Positions 1 through 8,003 of a stretch of 64,000 nt of DNA are shown piece by piece. Origin of the DNA: Thalassotalea loyana (GTDB taxonomy: Bacteria; Pseudomonadota; Gammaproteobacteria; Enterobacterales; Alteromonadaceae); NCBI RefSeq assembly GCF_030161435.1, contig NZ_BSSV01000001.1, forward strand, positions 744,001 through 808,000. Reading direction: 5' to 3'. Below the pieces are notes generated by a model. That model was not told where the DNA came from, did not search any database, and saw only the letters and a list, made by a program, of their open reading frames with translations. The stretch's first letter is position 1. Every line of letters starts with the position of its first letter. Position numbers and translations under genes: made by a program.

Positions 1-569
1 TGGTCTTGCTCTGGGATAAGCGCACTCGACTCGTTTACGACAGTTCTTAACTCTTCATTACTTAAACTATGCTGTTCACGTTGTTCTGGGCTAATGCGCA
101 ATACGGCGAGAAATGAATTAGTTATCCAGTTAATGACAATGACAATAGGAAAGAATACTTTCAATAATGCTGCAAGGATGATAGAGCTCGGAAAGGCGAC
201 TTTTTCTGGATAAAGCGCAGCAAGTGTTTTTGGCGTAACTTCAGCGAAAATCAAGACAATTAGCGTTAATGCGAACGTTGCATAAACAACGCCGACATCA
301 CCGAATAAACGAATACCAATAATAGTCGCTATCGCCGACGCAGCAATATTTACGAGGTTGTTACCAATAAGAATCAAGCCAATTAGACGATCTGGTCTAT
401 CGAGCAATTTACTTACACGAATCGCGCCTTTGTGTTTTTCATTTTCTAAATGACGAAGACGGTAACGGTTTACACTCATCATGCCCGTTTCGGAGCCAGA
501 AAAATAACCTGAGATTAATAGCAGTACGCCAAGAATAATAAACAGCGCACTGGTGGATATGTCGTCCAA
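1..569 (-). CDS. corB: CorB/YfjD-like CNNM-family transporter, 3' end outside window
   Basis: N-terminal 189 codons of an inner-membrane protein of the CNNM/DUF21 (HlyC/CorC, YfjD) family, whose members act in Mg2+/Co2+ homeostasis or efflux. The translated sequence starts with a hydrophobic segment followed by 'SGYFSGSETGMMSVNRYRL', the hallmark N-terminal motif of CNNM domains, then 'GNNLVNIAAS' and 'FAEVTPKTLA', both family-typical. The CBS pair and CorC-like C-terminal domain expected in the full protein (about 420 residues) lie beyond position 1. The start is a TTG at 569, with AGGA about 11 bases upstream; no ATG is available close by. It lies just downstream of ypjD on the same strand, as in the ffh-ypjD-yfjD arrangement of enterobacteria. 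Family assignment is secure; the ion transported is not. Confidence 0.88.
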   Translation of the reverse strand, partial: MDDISTSALFIILGVLLLISGYFSGSETGMMSVNRYRLRHLENEKHKGAIRVSKLLDRPDRLIGLILIGNNLVNIAASAIATIIGIRLFGDVGVVYATFALTLIVLIFAEVTPKTLAALYPEKVAFPSSIILAALLKVFFPIVIVINWITNSFLAVLRISPEQREQHSLSNEELRTVVNESSALIPEQD

Positions 570-632
570 TTAATAAATCCTATGAATTATGTCTTAAAGT
601 CATGGCAAAGTAGTCTATTTATACCTTAAAAG

Positions 633-1445
633 TCAGGTGATGAGAAACTCTTTAACAAATCTACTACCAAAGTATGAAAGGGTTAAAATGATGGTGGCAC
701 TGGTGATTAACAGTAACACTCGGTGACCACGCCAACCTTGTTTGAAGTGACCCCAAAGTGTAACTACATATAAGCCTAAAGCGATTAATGATAATACTGT
801 TTTATGCGCATATTCTTTAGATAAGAACGTCTCTAAGAACAAGAAGCCAGTGATATCACTAATCAATAAGCATAGGGTTCCTGTTGCTAAAATCATAAAC
901 AACTGATTTTCAACTTGCATTAATGGTGGTAAATGATTAACCGCAGCAAGATTTTTTGTTTTCAGCTTTTGATTAATATAAGTGACTTGGAACGCATACA
1001 GGTTTGCAATGACTAAGATACAATAAGCGACTAATGCTAACGTTATGTGGCTAACTAGTGCCATCTTACTGGCGCTTAGTGAAATTGTATCGCTAACGGG
1101 TAAAATAACTAAACTAAGCTGCCATAGCCCTGCAAAAATATAAGAAACAGGTAACAATAAGTTTAATTTGTATTTTGTCGCGCCCACACTAACGGCAGCG
1201 GTGATCACTAAACTAACCAATGCAATAACATTAGGTAAATTGAAGTTAATTTCACTATGAATGAATAATCGGTCTGCCAAGCCAATTGCATGCAAAAGGA
1301 TACCTAGGCTTGCGAAGGTCAATACAAAAGTGATATTTGGACCTTTAGGATGGAATAGTCTTGCAATGACAGCAACGGCTGCAATCAAGTAACAAGAAAA
1401 TGCGCTAATGGCCAAAATAGCTGAGCTATCCACTAAAAACTCCAA
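633..1445 (-). CDS. ypjD: CcsA-family inner membrane protein YpjD
   Basis: Polytopic inner-membrane protein of 270 residues with about eight hydrophobic segments, matching the cytochrome c assembly (CcsA/ResC-like) family. The conserved family histidines can be seen in 'SHITLALVAYC' and in the C-terminal 'WGHFKQGWRGHR'. In enterobacteria and vibrios the same gene (ypjD) sits between ffh and corB/yfjD, as here, except that a permease gene is inserted on the ffh side. Its exact role is not established; a direct part in haem handling is inferred only from the family. Start at the ATG at 1445. Separated from the downstream corB-like gene by about 60 bases, so cotranscription is plausible. Confidence 0.88.
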   Translation of the reverse strand: MEFLVDSSAILAISAFSCYLIAAVAVIARLFHPKGPNITFVLTFASLGILLHAIGLADRLFIHSEINFNLPNVIALVSLVITAAVSVGATKYKLNLLLPVSYIFAGLWQLSLVILPVSDTISLSASKMALVSHITLALVAYCILVIANLYAFQVTYINQKLKTKNLAAVNHLPPLMQVENQLFMILATGTLCLLISDITGFLFLETFLSKEYAHKTVLSLIALGLYVVTLWGHFKQGWRGHRVLLLITSATIILTLSYFGSRFVKEFLIT

Positions 1446-1513
1446 ATGTATGACTTATCGTTATTTTTTACTTGTTCGATTCTAAACAAATATCTGCTCA
1501 CGTGCACTTATAA

Positions 1514-2581
1514 TTATGCTTTTAACAATAATTTGCGCAATGGTCTTATTGCAAGCACCGCTAATAGAATTGAGCAACTGTATGCTAACCAAGGTGAAAC
1601 CACTTCATGGCTATGAGACATTTGCTCGGCTATATTAATATTTTGCCATGCCAACAGCGAATCAAGGCCGAGACCAAATAGAATGGCTGAAACAGCTACG
1701 CCGACTAAATAGCGCATCAACACACCTTTACCCATTTCTTTTTTAATGACACCTAATGTCGAAATATTGGTTGCTGGACCCGCCATCATAAAAACTAAGG
1801 CCGTGCCTGGTGATATGCCAGCTAATATAAAGCCAGCCGCAATAGGTGTTGAAGCTGTTGCACAAATATACATTGGAATTGAAATGGCGATAATAAGTAG
1901 CATAGCGGGTAGGCCGCTACCGTAGCTTAATAAGAAGCTCTCTGGCACGAAGGTTTTAATCAAGGTCGCAAAACACAATCCGATCATTAACCAAACAATT
2001 AAGTCGTCAATTAACTTTGTTGCGGCATATTTAACACCCGATAGCGTTTTTTCTATCGCTGATGGCGGAGTTGGATTAGCGCTACAACAACTTGTTTTTT
2101 TGGGAGCGGGTGCAGAGTTACTTGCGCAACATGAACTACTTTCTGGATCTTCTTTGGCTTTTTTGAATTCGCCATTATCTGTTAAAACAAGAAATCCAGT
2201 GATAATTGCTGATGAAACTGCAGCTATTGGTCGGTAGATAGCGAACAGAGGACCTAACATGGCATATGACACAGTAATCGAGTCAACGCCAGTTTCTGGG
2301 GTTGCAACTAAAAAAGAAGAGGTTGCACTATCCGATGCGCCATTTCTTTTGAGCTCTGTAGCGACAGGAATCACGCCACATGAGCATAACGGTAATGGTG
2401 CGCCAATGAACGCCGCTTTAACGATTGCTGATTTGCCTTTACCAAGGTGTTTCTTTAATAGGTTTGATGGAAGCCAAGCGTGCATTAATCCAGCAATTAT
2501 CAAGCCGAGCAATAGCCAAGGGCTTGCATCATTGGTTAGAAGAATAAAATTGTCGATGAGTTGATTAAGCACGTAAATCAA
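1514..2581 (-). CDS. SO_0444-type Cu/Zn efflux permease (DUF318/ArsP_2 family)
   Basis: Inner-membrane permease of 355 residues with about eight to ten hydrophobic segments in two halves, typical of the PF03773 (DUF318) permease family that includes the Shewanella SO_0444-type Cu/Zn efflux transporter. The N-terminal half carries the motif 'APLPLCSCGVIP' around residues 60-72, a cysteine-containing membrane motif diagnostic of the family; the second half has 'CATASTPIAAGFI'. Between the halves (residues about 145-170) is a hydrophilic loop with three cysteine pairs or clusters (SSCCAS, TSCCSA), a likely metal-binding site. Transcribed divergently from ffh and in line with ypjD. It interrupts the usual ffh-ypjD adjacency, suggesting insertion of an accessory gene. 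Metal specificity is inferred from family naming only. Confidence 0.82.
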   Translation of the reverse strand: MIYVLNQLIDNFILLTNDASPWLLLGLIIAGLMHAWLPSNLLKKHLGKGKSAIVKAAFIGAPLPLCSCGVIPVATELKRNGASDSATSSFLVATPETGVDSITVSYAMLGPLFAIYRPIAAVSSAIITGFLVLTDNGEFKKAKEDPESSSCCASNSAPAPKKTSCCSANPTPPSAIEKTLSGVKYAATKLIDDLIVWLMIGLCFATLIKTFVPESFLLSYGSGLPAMLLIIAISIPMYICATASTPIAAGFILAGISPGTALVFMMAGPATNISTLGVIKKEMGKGVLMRYLVGVAVSAILFGLGLDSLLAWQNINIAEQMSHSHEVVSPWLAYSCSILLAVLAIRPLRKLLLKA

Positions 2582-2777
2582 TTCCTGCTGCAGGTTGCTA
2601 ACTACTTAGCTATGATGCCAAATTTTACGCCCTAGGTGAATGATAAGACTTGATCTATCTATGAAAAACTTGAAATTTATTAATAAAGCCACAATTTTGT
2701 ATTTGTACGACGAAAATAAATGCTTCACGGATATCACACCTCACAGTCTTCAGATAGTGATTAGCTATTTATGATAC

Positions 2778-2805
2778 TTGGTATTATTCAGCTTGAAGGT
2801 ATAAT
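2778..2805 (+). promoter_or_regulatory. Candidate sigma70 promoter for ffh
   Basis: A perfect TATAAT at 2800-2805 is preceded, 16 bases upstream, by TTGGTA (2778-2783; 4 of 6 matches to the -35 consensus). It lies about 42 bases upstream of the ffh ATG. Prediction from sequence only. Confidence 0.5.
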
Positions 2806-2847
2806 AGCGTCAATTTTACCGATAATTACCAGCACATTGAGATATTC

Positions 2848-4230
2848 ATGTTTGAGAATCTTTCAGATCGTTTAACGAAAACGTTAAAAAACATCAGTGG
2901 TCGTGGCCGACTCACTGAAGAAAATATCAAGGATACGTTACGTGAAGTGCGTATGGCGTTACTTGAAGCCGACGTTGCATTGCCTGTTGTTCGAGAGTTT
3001 ATTAAGAAAGTTAAAGAGCGCGCAATTGGTACTGATGTATCAAAAAGCCTTACACCGGGACAGGTTTTCGTAAAAATTGTTCAAGGTGAACTTGAAGCCG
3101 CCATGGGTGAGCAAAACGAGTCACTTAACTTAAAAGCGACACCACCAGCTGTGATTTTGATGGCGGGTCTACAAGGTGCTGGTAAAACAACTTCTGTTGC
3201 AAAACTATCGAAATTCTTAAAAGAACGTGAAAAGAAAAAAGTACTGGTTGTAAGTGCTGACGTATATCGTCCAGCAGCGATCAAGCAGCTTGAAACCTTA
3301 GCTGGTGAAGTTGGCGTTGAGTTTTTCCCAAGTAATATTGAACAAAAGCCAATTGATATTGCTAACAGCGCGATAGAGCATGCTAAAAAGAACTTTTTCG
3401 ATGTTTTAATTGTTGATACTGCGGGTCGTTTACATGTTGATAGTGACATGATGGACGAGATTATTGATTTACATGCTGCAATTACGCCGGTAGAAACACT
3501 TTTCACCGTAGACGCGATGACCGGTCAAGATGCCGCGAATACTGCAAAAGCCTTTAATGACGCATTACCATTGACTGGTGTCATCTTAACTAAAACAGAT
3601 GGTGACGCACGAGGCGGTGCAGCGCTGTCTATTCGTCATATCACTGGCAAGCCAATTAAATTCATGGGTGTTGGTGAAAAAATTGAAGCACTTGAGCCAT
3701 TCCACCCAGATCGTATTGCATCAAGAATATTGGGTATGGGTGACGTATTGTCACTTATCGAAGAAGTTGAGCAAAAGGTCGACAAGGACAAAGCACAAAA
3801 GCTTGCTAAGAAAGTAAAATCAGGCAAGGGCTTTGACCTTGAAGATTTTCGTGAACAACTCGTTCAAATGAAAAGCATGGGCGGCATGATGGGCTTAATG
3901 GATAAATTGCCGGGTATGGGCAATTTGTCTGATCAAGTTAAGGGTCAAATGGATGATAAAGTAACCATTAGAATGGAAGCCATCATCAACTCAATGACTC
4001 CAGCTGAACGCGCTCGTCCTGAAATTATCAAAGGGTCACGCAAGCGTCGTATCGCCGCGGGTTCTGGCACACAAATACAAGACGTGAATAAGCTTTTGAA
4101 GCAATTCACTCAAATGCAGAAAATGATGAAAAAGATGTCTGGAAAGGGCGGAATACAGAAAATGATGCGTGGTATGAAAGGTATGATGCCGCCAGGTATG
4201 GGCGGTGGTGGTGGCATGTTTGGCCGCTAA
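2848..4230 (+). CDS. ffh: Signal recognition particle protein Ffh
   Basis: SRP54 homologue of 460 residues, the usual Ffh length. It binds 4.5S RNA and the signal sequences of nascent inner-membrane proteins, and docks with FtsY in a GTP-dependent way. Domains visible: helical N domain (about 1-85), GTPase G domain (about 100-295) with P-loop GLQGAGKT at 107-114, 'DTAGRLH' (G3) and 'TKTDGDARGGAAL' (G4 region), then a methionine-rich M domain (about 325-450) ending in a Met/Gly-rich tail. The ATG at 2848 gives the canonical 'MFENLSDRLTKTLKNI' start. Monocistronic here: own candidate promoter upstream and a strong terminator immediately downstream. Essential gene, typical in every visible respect. 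Confidence 0.98.
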   Translation: MFENLSDRLTKTLKNISGRGRLTEENIKDTLREVRMALLEADVALPVVREFIKKVKERAIGTDVSKSLTPGQVFVKIVQGELEAAMGEQNESLNLKATPPAVILMAGLQGAGKTTSVAKLSKFLKEREKKKVLVVSADVYRPAAIKQLETLAGEVGVEFFPSNIEQKPIDIANSAIEHAKKNFFDVLIVDTAGRLHVDSDMMDEIIDLHAAITPVETLFTVDAMTGQDAANTAKAFNDALPLTGVILTKTDGDARGGAALSIRHITGKPIKFMGVGEKIEALEPFHPDRIASRILGMGDVLSLIEEVEQKVDKDKAQKLAKKVKSGKGFDLEDFREQLVQMKSMGGMMGLMDKLPGMGNLSDQVKGQMDDKVTIRMEAIINSMTPAERARPEIIKGSRKRRIAAGSGTQIQDVNKLLKQFTQMQKMMKKMSGKGGIQKMMRGMKGMMPPGMGGGGGMFGR

Positions 4231-4237
4231 TTAATAC

Positions 4238-4268
4238 AAAAAAGCCAGTGACATTCACTGGCTTTTTT
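4238..4268 (+). terminator. Rho-independent terminator of ffh
   Basis: Perfect 8-bp stem GCCAGTGA / TCACTGGC (4244-4251 and 4255-4262) with a CAT loop, preceded by A's and followed by six T's, 8 bases after the ffh stop codon. Confidence 0.93.
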
Positions 4269-4305
4269 ATGCATTGAAAAGAGGGGAGAGGATATACCCG
4301 AGGCA

Positions 4306-4339
4306 ATAAAAAGCCCTTTACGTTTTTAACGTAAAGGGC
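4306..4339 (-). terminator. Rho-independent terminator of the S8 protease gene
   Basis: Perfect 12-bp inverted repeat GCCCTTTACGTT / AACGTAAAGGGC (4313-4324 and 4328-4339) with a 3-base loop. On the minus strand it is followed by TTTTTATT, about 35 bases after the stop codon of the protease gene. Confidence 0.92.
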
Positions 4340-4373
4340 AAAGGGAATTTGATATTATTGTTATTGTGACTGA

Positions 4374-7300
4374 TTAACGTTTAATGCTACGTGCTCGTGT
4401 TGTTAATAAGCCAAGAGCAATTAACAATAAGTAACCAAAGCTACCGCCACTACTTGGCGCTGGTGGAGGCGTTGGCTCCGGGTCAGGTGTCACCACGATA
4501 GGTGCTGCCGCAACATTTACGTTAAAGTGTGTACTTGTTTGATGAACACCGTCAGAGGCCGTTACTGATAACTCAAAGGTACCCGTCTCTGTTAGCGTAC
4601 CTGAGATAGTATCACCTGAAACCGTTAAACCGTCGATGCCGGCAACAGTAATTGTCAACTCTGCAGATTCAGGGTCTGAGAATACGCCTGAAATATCGAC
4701 ATTTAGCTCTACACTGCCAGATTGGGTTAGTTGAGTATCGACATCCGCAATTGTTTCAATCACTTCTGGTGCTAGATTGATTTCTTCGTTTTCAATGCCT
4801 GTTAATTGAATTAGCGTACTACCAATATTACGTTTTAGGCCTTCTGTTGATCCCATTTCCAATAAGCCGTAATAAACTTCATTAGCTTCTATTGCTTGTT
4901 CTTCTTCTGTCGCTGTTAGATAGCCATTGATCGTTAAATTCACATCAAAAACTTCATCTGTAGCAACGCTTGAGGGGGCTTCAATATCAAATGATGGATC
5001 GTCTGTGTAGCCGATTTGAGTTACTTCTAGCGTGACATCATCCATTTCACCTGCAATAGAGCCCGTATAGTTGTGTGCAAAAATCCAGTATTGACCTGCA
5101 ATTGGTGTTTCAACGATACATTCCTCATTCGAATCAACGTTGCCTGAGATACATGCTAGTGAGTAGAATAATTCTACGGCACTTGGGATTCCGTCGCCGT
5201 CTTCATCTATACCAACAAACAAGTCCATATCAGGTGCAGTTGTATCTGTTATTTTGACAATCAAACGTTTTGTATATGGACGAACAATCGTTTCCTTGAT
5301 AAACAAGTTATCTAAATTTGCTGTTGGAGAATCTTTTTCACTGTTTGTTGAAGAACCACGTGCTGTGCCTGTGTAACTCTGCGCTTTAAATAAGCCAAAA
5401 CCTTTTGCTTGTAAATCGTTAGAGCCTGAGGTTACGACATCTTCGATAACGACTTGATTGTTTACGTTATTCACTTCTGCGGTTACTCGGTCAACAACAA
5501 CACCTGCTTTAAATGCGATAGTTGCTTGCAAATGTGCATTACTGATCGAGCTTTCACTTGGTGTTAGGTTTACGTAACCGTGGACCCACTCGTCAACTAA
5601 ATCAATATTTGACGTTGCAGTAATCGTTAGCTCCTGGCTTTCACCTGCTTTGATAGTGAAAGATGCTGGGCTAACTGATAGTGAGAATCCATTGTTTAAG
5701 GTTTCATAGCTTGCTGTCCAAGTTGCATCTACTGTAGCAGTTACCGTGCGCGTCCATGAACAAGATGTAACACAGTTGTTATTTACCATAGCTGTTGTGT
5801 TTAATGAACCAGGATCACCACTTTGATATGGATCTGCAGCTAGGTATTCTTCTTTCGTAATATCAAGCAATAAGCCCGCGTTAATAGCATTGTTTACACG
5901 GATACTACCTGCACCTTGATCGAAGAAATCAGAGCGCTGTTTTACTCCATCGTAGTCATCATCCTTGTATGTTTCCTGATGTGCAGTCGACATAATTGCT
6001 GATTGCACTTGAGCAGGGGTCCAGTCAGGGTGGATAGCATGAATTAATGCCAACGCTCCAGCAATATGAGGTGATGACATTGAAGTCCCGCTAATAGCTG
6101 CGTATGGAGTCGTTTCAGCACCATCGACAAAAGGCATGTCTTCTGCCCAAGCGGCATAAATATTTACACCAGGGCCGGCGATATCTGGGGCAAAGATATT
6201 AGTAAATGGCGCATTTGGTCCACGAGACGTGAAGTCACCAGCTATATCAGCAACACCAGGATCTTTAATCATTTCTGAACCTGAAATGGTTGCACTATGG
6301 TTATCACCTGAGGCCAACCAATCAGTAATTGTTTGGCCGTCAACCGCATCAACGTGGATAGCTGGCAGTACATGAGTGTCAGCATTAACTGTTTCTGCAC
6401 CATCTTCGACATTGATTAAAATTAGGCCTCCAGCACCGCCTTCTTTAACATTTAACCCTTTGCGAACACGAGCAATTTCACCTCGTTCACAAACTACGAT
6501 TTCGCCACTAAATGTTCCCGCTGGAAATGGTTCTAGACAACTCGCATCACCAAAATCTTCTGCAGATACAATAGTACCTGTGTATGACCCTGTAGCGCCG
6601 GCACCTGTTATTGTTTCGGGAGTTGAGCTTCCGCCGCCAAAACCTGACAAGGTATTTTCAGAAAAACTTTGATCGTGAGTATATGCTGCTACCGTTGTAA
6701 TCCATGGAGAGTTCCCTGGTGCACCAATAGTAGACGCTTCAGGGCCTGAGTTACCTGCTGATGTTGCAACATGAATACCTGCCGCTCGAGCATTTAAAAA
6801 CGCAATCGAGTCAATAGACTGCCAAGGGTCTCGAGCGCTTCCGCCCACTGAATAGTTAAGGACCTTTACACCATTATCGATAGCGTGCTCAATTGCTTTT
6901 ACCGTTAGCTCAGAATAACAACCATTGTCATCACAAACCTGGTAACTTACGATATTTGCATGTGGTGCAACACCACTAATTGCATCGTATGTAAAACTGC
7001 TTTTTTCAGCTATCACGCCAATGTCATCTTGCACCGACATATACAAATCTACGTCATTTAAAATGTTACCTGCAGCAGTCGATGCAACGTGTGAGCCATG
7101 ACCATTAAAATCGTAACCTACAACTAGCTTATCTTCTAAATCATCAAATGCATCATTTACAACATTAGGTCGGTTATTTGTGATTTCAGGGTAACTGACA
7201 ATACCAATAAGCTTGTCATTACAGAATTTTTCATAAGTTTGACAATCACCTAGATAAACACCTTCACCAAGGGGGTTTGTGTGATCGTATCCGTCGCCAC

Positions 7301-7943
7301 CTACATCGGCAAATGATGGGTGTAACGCATTAATACCCGTGTCAATGATACCGACAATTACACCTTCACCCTGAGAGGCGGAATGCTCACCAACGCCTGC
7401 CCATGCTTTCTTAGCACCGATAAATTCAGGGCCTGATGCAGTGTGTAGAAAATGCATTCCTACTTTTTGAACGTTACGTACTTCTTTTTGTTGTAATAAT
7501 AGAGTCGCTTCTGCAGGCGTCAATTCGACAGCAACAGCGTTTAATACAGTTTGATAGTTATGTTTAGGCGCAAATTCTCGGCCTAGAATGCGTTTTGCTT
7601 TTAGTGCAAAGGTGTCTTGCTTAGCTTTTAGATAAGATTTGTAGCGAATACTTGAAGACGATTTTACATTTAACACACCTTCGCTAGTTGCATTTGCTGA
7701 ATTAGATTGAATGCTTGTCGCCGGGTAACCTGTAACACCGCCTTGGTAATCGGCTAATGCGCTATCCGTAAACTGTACATAGTATAGTGAATCTGTGCGA
7801 GCTTTCTCGCCACGAATAGTCTTAATTCGTTCTTCAGTTGGGTTAATTTGATGCGTTGGCTGAACGTCATCGTTACTTGCGATCGCTTGTTGAGATAGAA
7901 CTCCAGCTGCAATCATTGCTAAATAAGAAACTTTAAAATTCAT
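4374..7943 (-). CDS. Secreted S8 (subtilisin-family) serine protease with PA domain and GlyGly-CTERM
   Basis: Large extracellular subtilase of 1189 residues. The start chosen is the internal ATG at 7943, which yields a clean signal peptide (MNFKVSYLAMIAAG...QAIA) and has GAGAA about 8 bases upstream; the longer frame's ATG at 7964 has no SD and lies in the upstream gene's terminator tail. Order of domains: inhibitor-I9-like propeptide (about 45-165), S8 domain with intact Asp ('VGIIDTGI', about 201), His ('GHGSHVA', about 282), oxyanion Asn ('SAGNSGP', about 398) and Ser ('GTSMSSPHIAG', about 621), a PA domain inserted at about 445-545, Ig-like/fibronectin-like regions, an Ig-like repeat near 1080-1150, a proline-rich linker, then a GlyGly-CTERM signal (SGGSFG, hydrophobic span, RARSIKR). 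Probably exported by Sec and type II secretion and trimmed by rhombosortase. Its own terminator lies downstream. Confidence 0.93.
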   Translation of the reverse strand: MNFKVSYLAMIAAGVLSQQAIASNDDVQPTHQINPTEERIKTIRGEKARTDSLYYVQFTDSALADYQGGVTGYPATSIQSNSANATSEGVLNVKSSSSIRYKSYLKAKQDTFALKAKRILGREFAPKHNYQTVLNAVAVELTPAEATLLLQQKEVRNVQKVGMHFLHTASGPEFIGAKKAWAGVGEHSASQGEGVIVGIIDTGINALHPSFADVGGDGYDHTNPLGEGVYLGDCQTYEKFCNDKLIGIVSYPEITNNRPNVVNDAFDDLEDKLVVGYDFNGHGSHVASTAAGNILNDVDLYMSVQDDIGVIAEKSSFTYDAISGVAPHANIVSYQVCDDNGCYSELTVKAIEHAIDNGVKVLNYSVGGSARDPWQSIDSIAFLNARAAGIHVATSAGNSGPEASTIGAPGNSPWITTVAAYTHDQSFSENTLSGFGGGSSTPETITGAGATGSYTGTIVSAEDFGDASCLEPFPAGTFSGEIVVCERGEIARVRKGLNVKEGGAGGLILINVEDGAETVNADTHVLPAIHVDAVDGQTITDWLASGDNHSATISGSEMIKDPGVADIAGDFTSRGPNAPFTNIFAPDIAGPGVNIYAAWAEDMPFVDGAETTPYAAISGTSMSSPHIAGALALIHAIHPDWTPAQVQSAIMSTAHQETYKDDDYDGVKQRSDFFDQGAGSIRVNNAINAGLLLDITKEEYLAADPYQSGDPGSLNTTAMVNNNCVTSCSWTRTVTATVDATWTASYETLNNGFSLSVSPASFTIKAGESQELTITATSNIDLVDEWVHGYVNLTPSESSISNAHLQATIAFKAGVVVDRVTAEVNNVNNQVVIEDVVTSGSNDLQAKGFGLFKAQSYTGTARGSSTNSEKDSPTANLDNLFIKETIVRPYTKRLIVKITDTTAPDMDLFVGIDEDGDGIPSAVELFYSLACISGNVDSNEECIVETPIAGQYWIFAHNYTGSIAGEMDDVTLEVTQIGYTDDPSFDIEAPSSVATDEVFDVNLTINGYLTATEEEQAIEANEVYYGLLEMGSTEGLKRNIGSTLIQLTGIENEEINLAPEVIETIADVDTQLTQSGSVELNVDISGVFSDPESAELTITVAGIDGLTVSGDTISGTLTETGTFELSVTASDGVHQTSTHFNVNVAAAPIVVTPDPEPTPPPAPSSGGSFGYLLLIALGLLTTRARSIKR

Positions 7944-7965
7944 AATTGATTCTCGAATAAACATA

Positions 7966-7991
7966 AAGGGAAGCTCATTCGAGCTTCCCTT
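7966..7991 (-). terminator. Hairpin terminator between the two subtilase genes
   Basis: Inverted repeat AAGGGAAGCTC / GAGCTTCCCTT (7966-7976 and 7981-7991), 11 bp with a 4-base loop, 12 bases after the stop of the upstream minus-strand gene. The T-run that follows on the minus strand is interrupted (TTTATGTTTATT), so it may be partial and leave some read-through into the intact protease gene. Confidence 0.7.
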
Positions 7992-8003
7992 GATATGTTT
8001 TAA

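Noticed and set aside
2259-2564. 101-residue plus-strand open frame inside the permease gene
   Set aside because: It lies fully antisense to a conserved membrane protein and has no recognisable domain or SD.
3081-3506. 141-residue minus-strand open frame antisense to ffh
   Set aside because: Ser/Ala-rich translation typical of an antisense shadow; ffh is certain.
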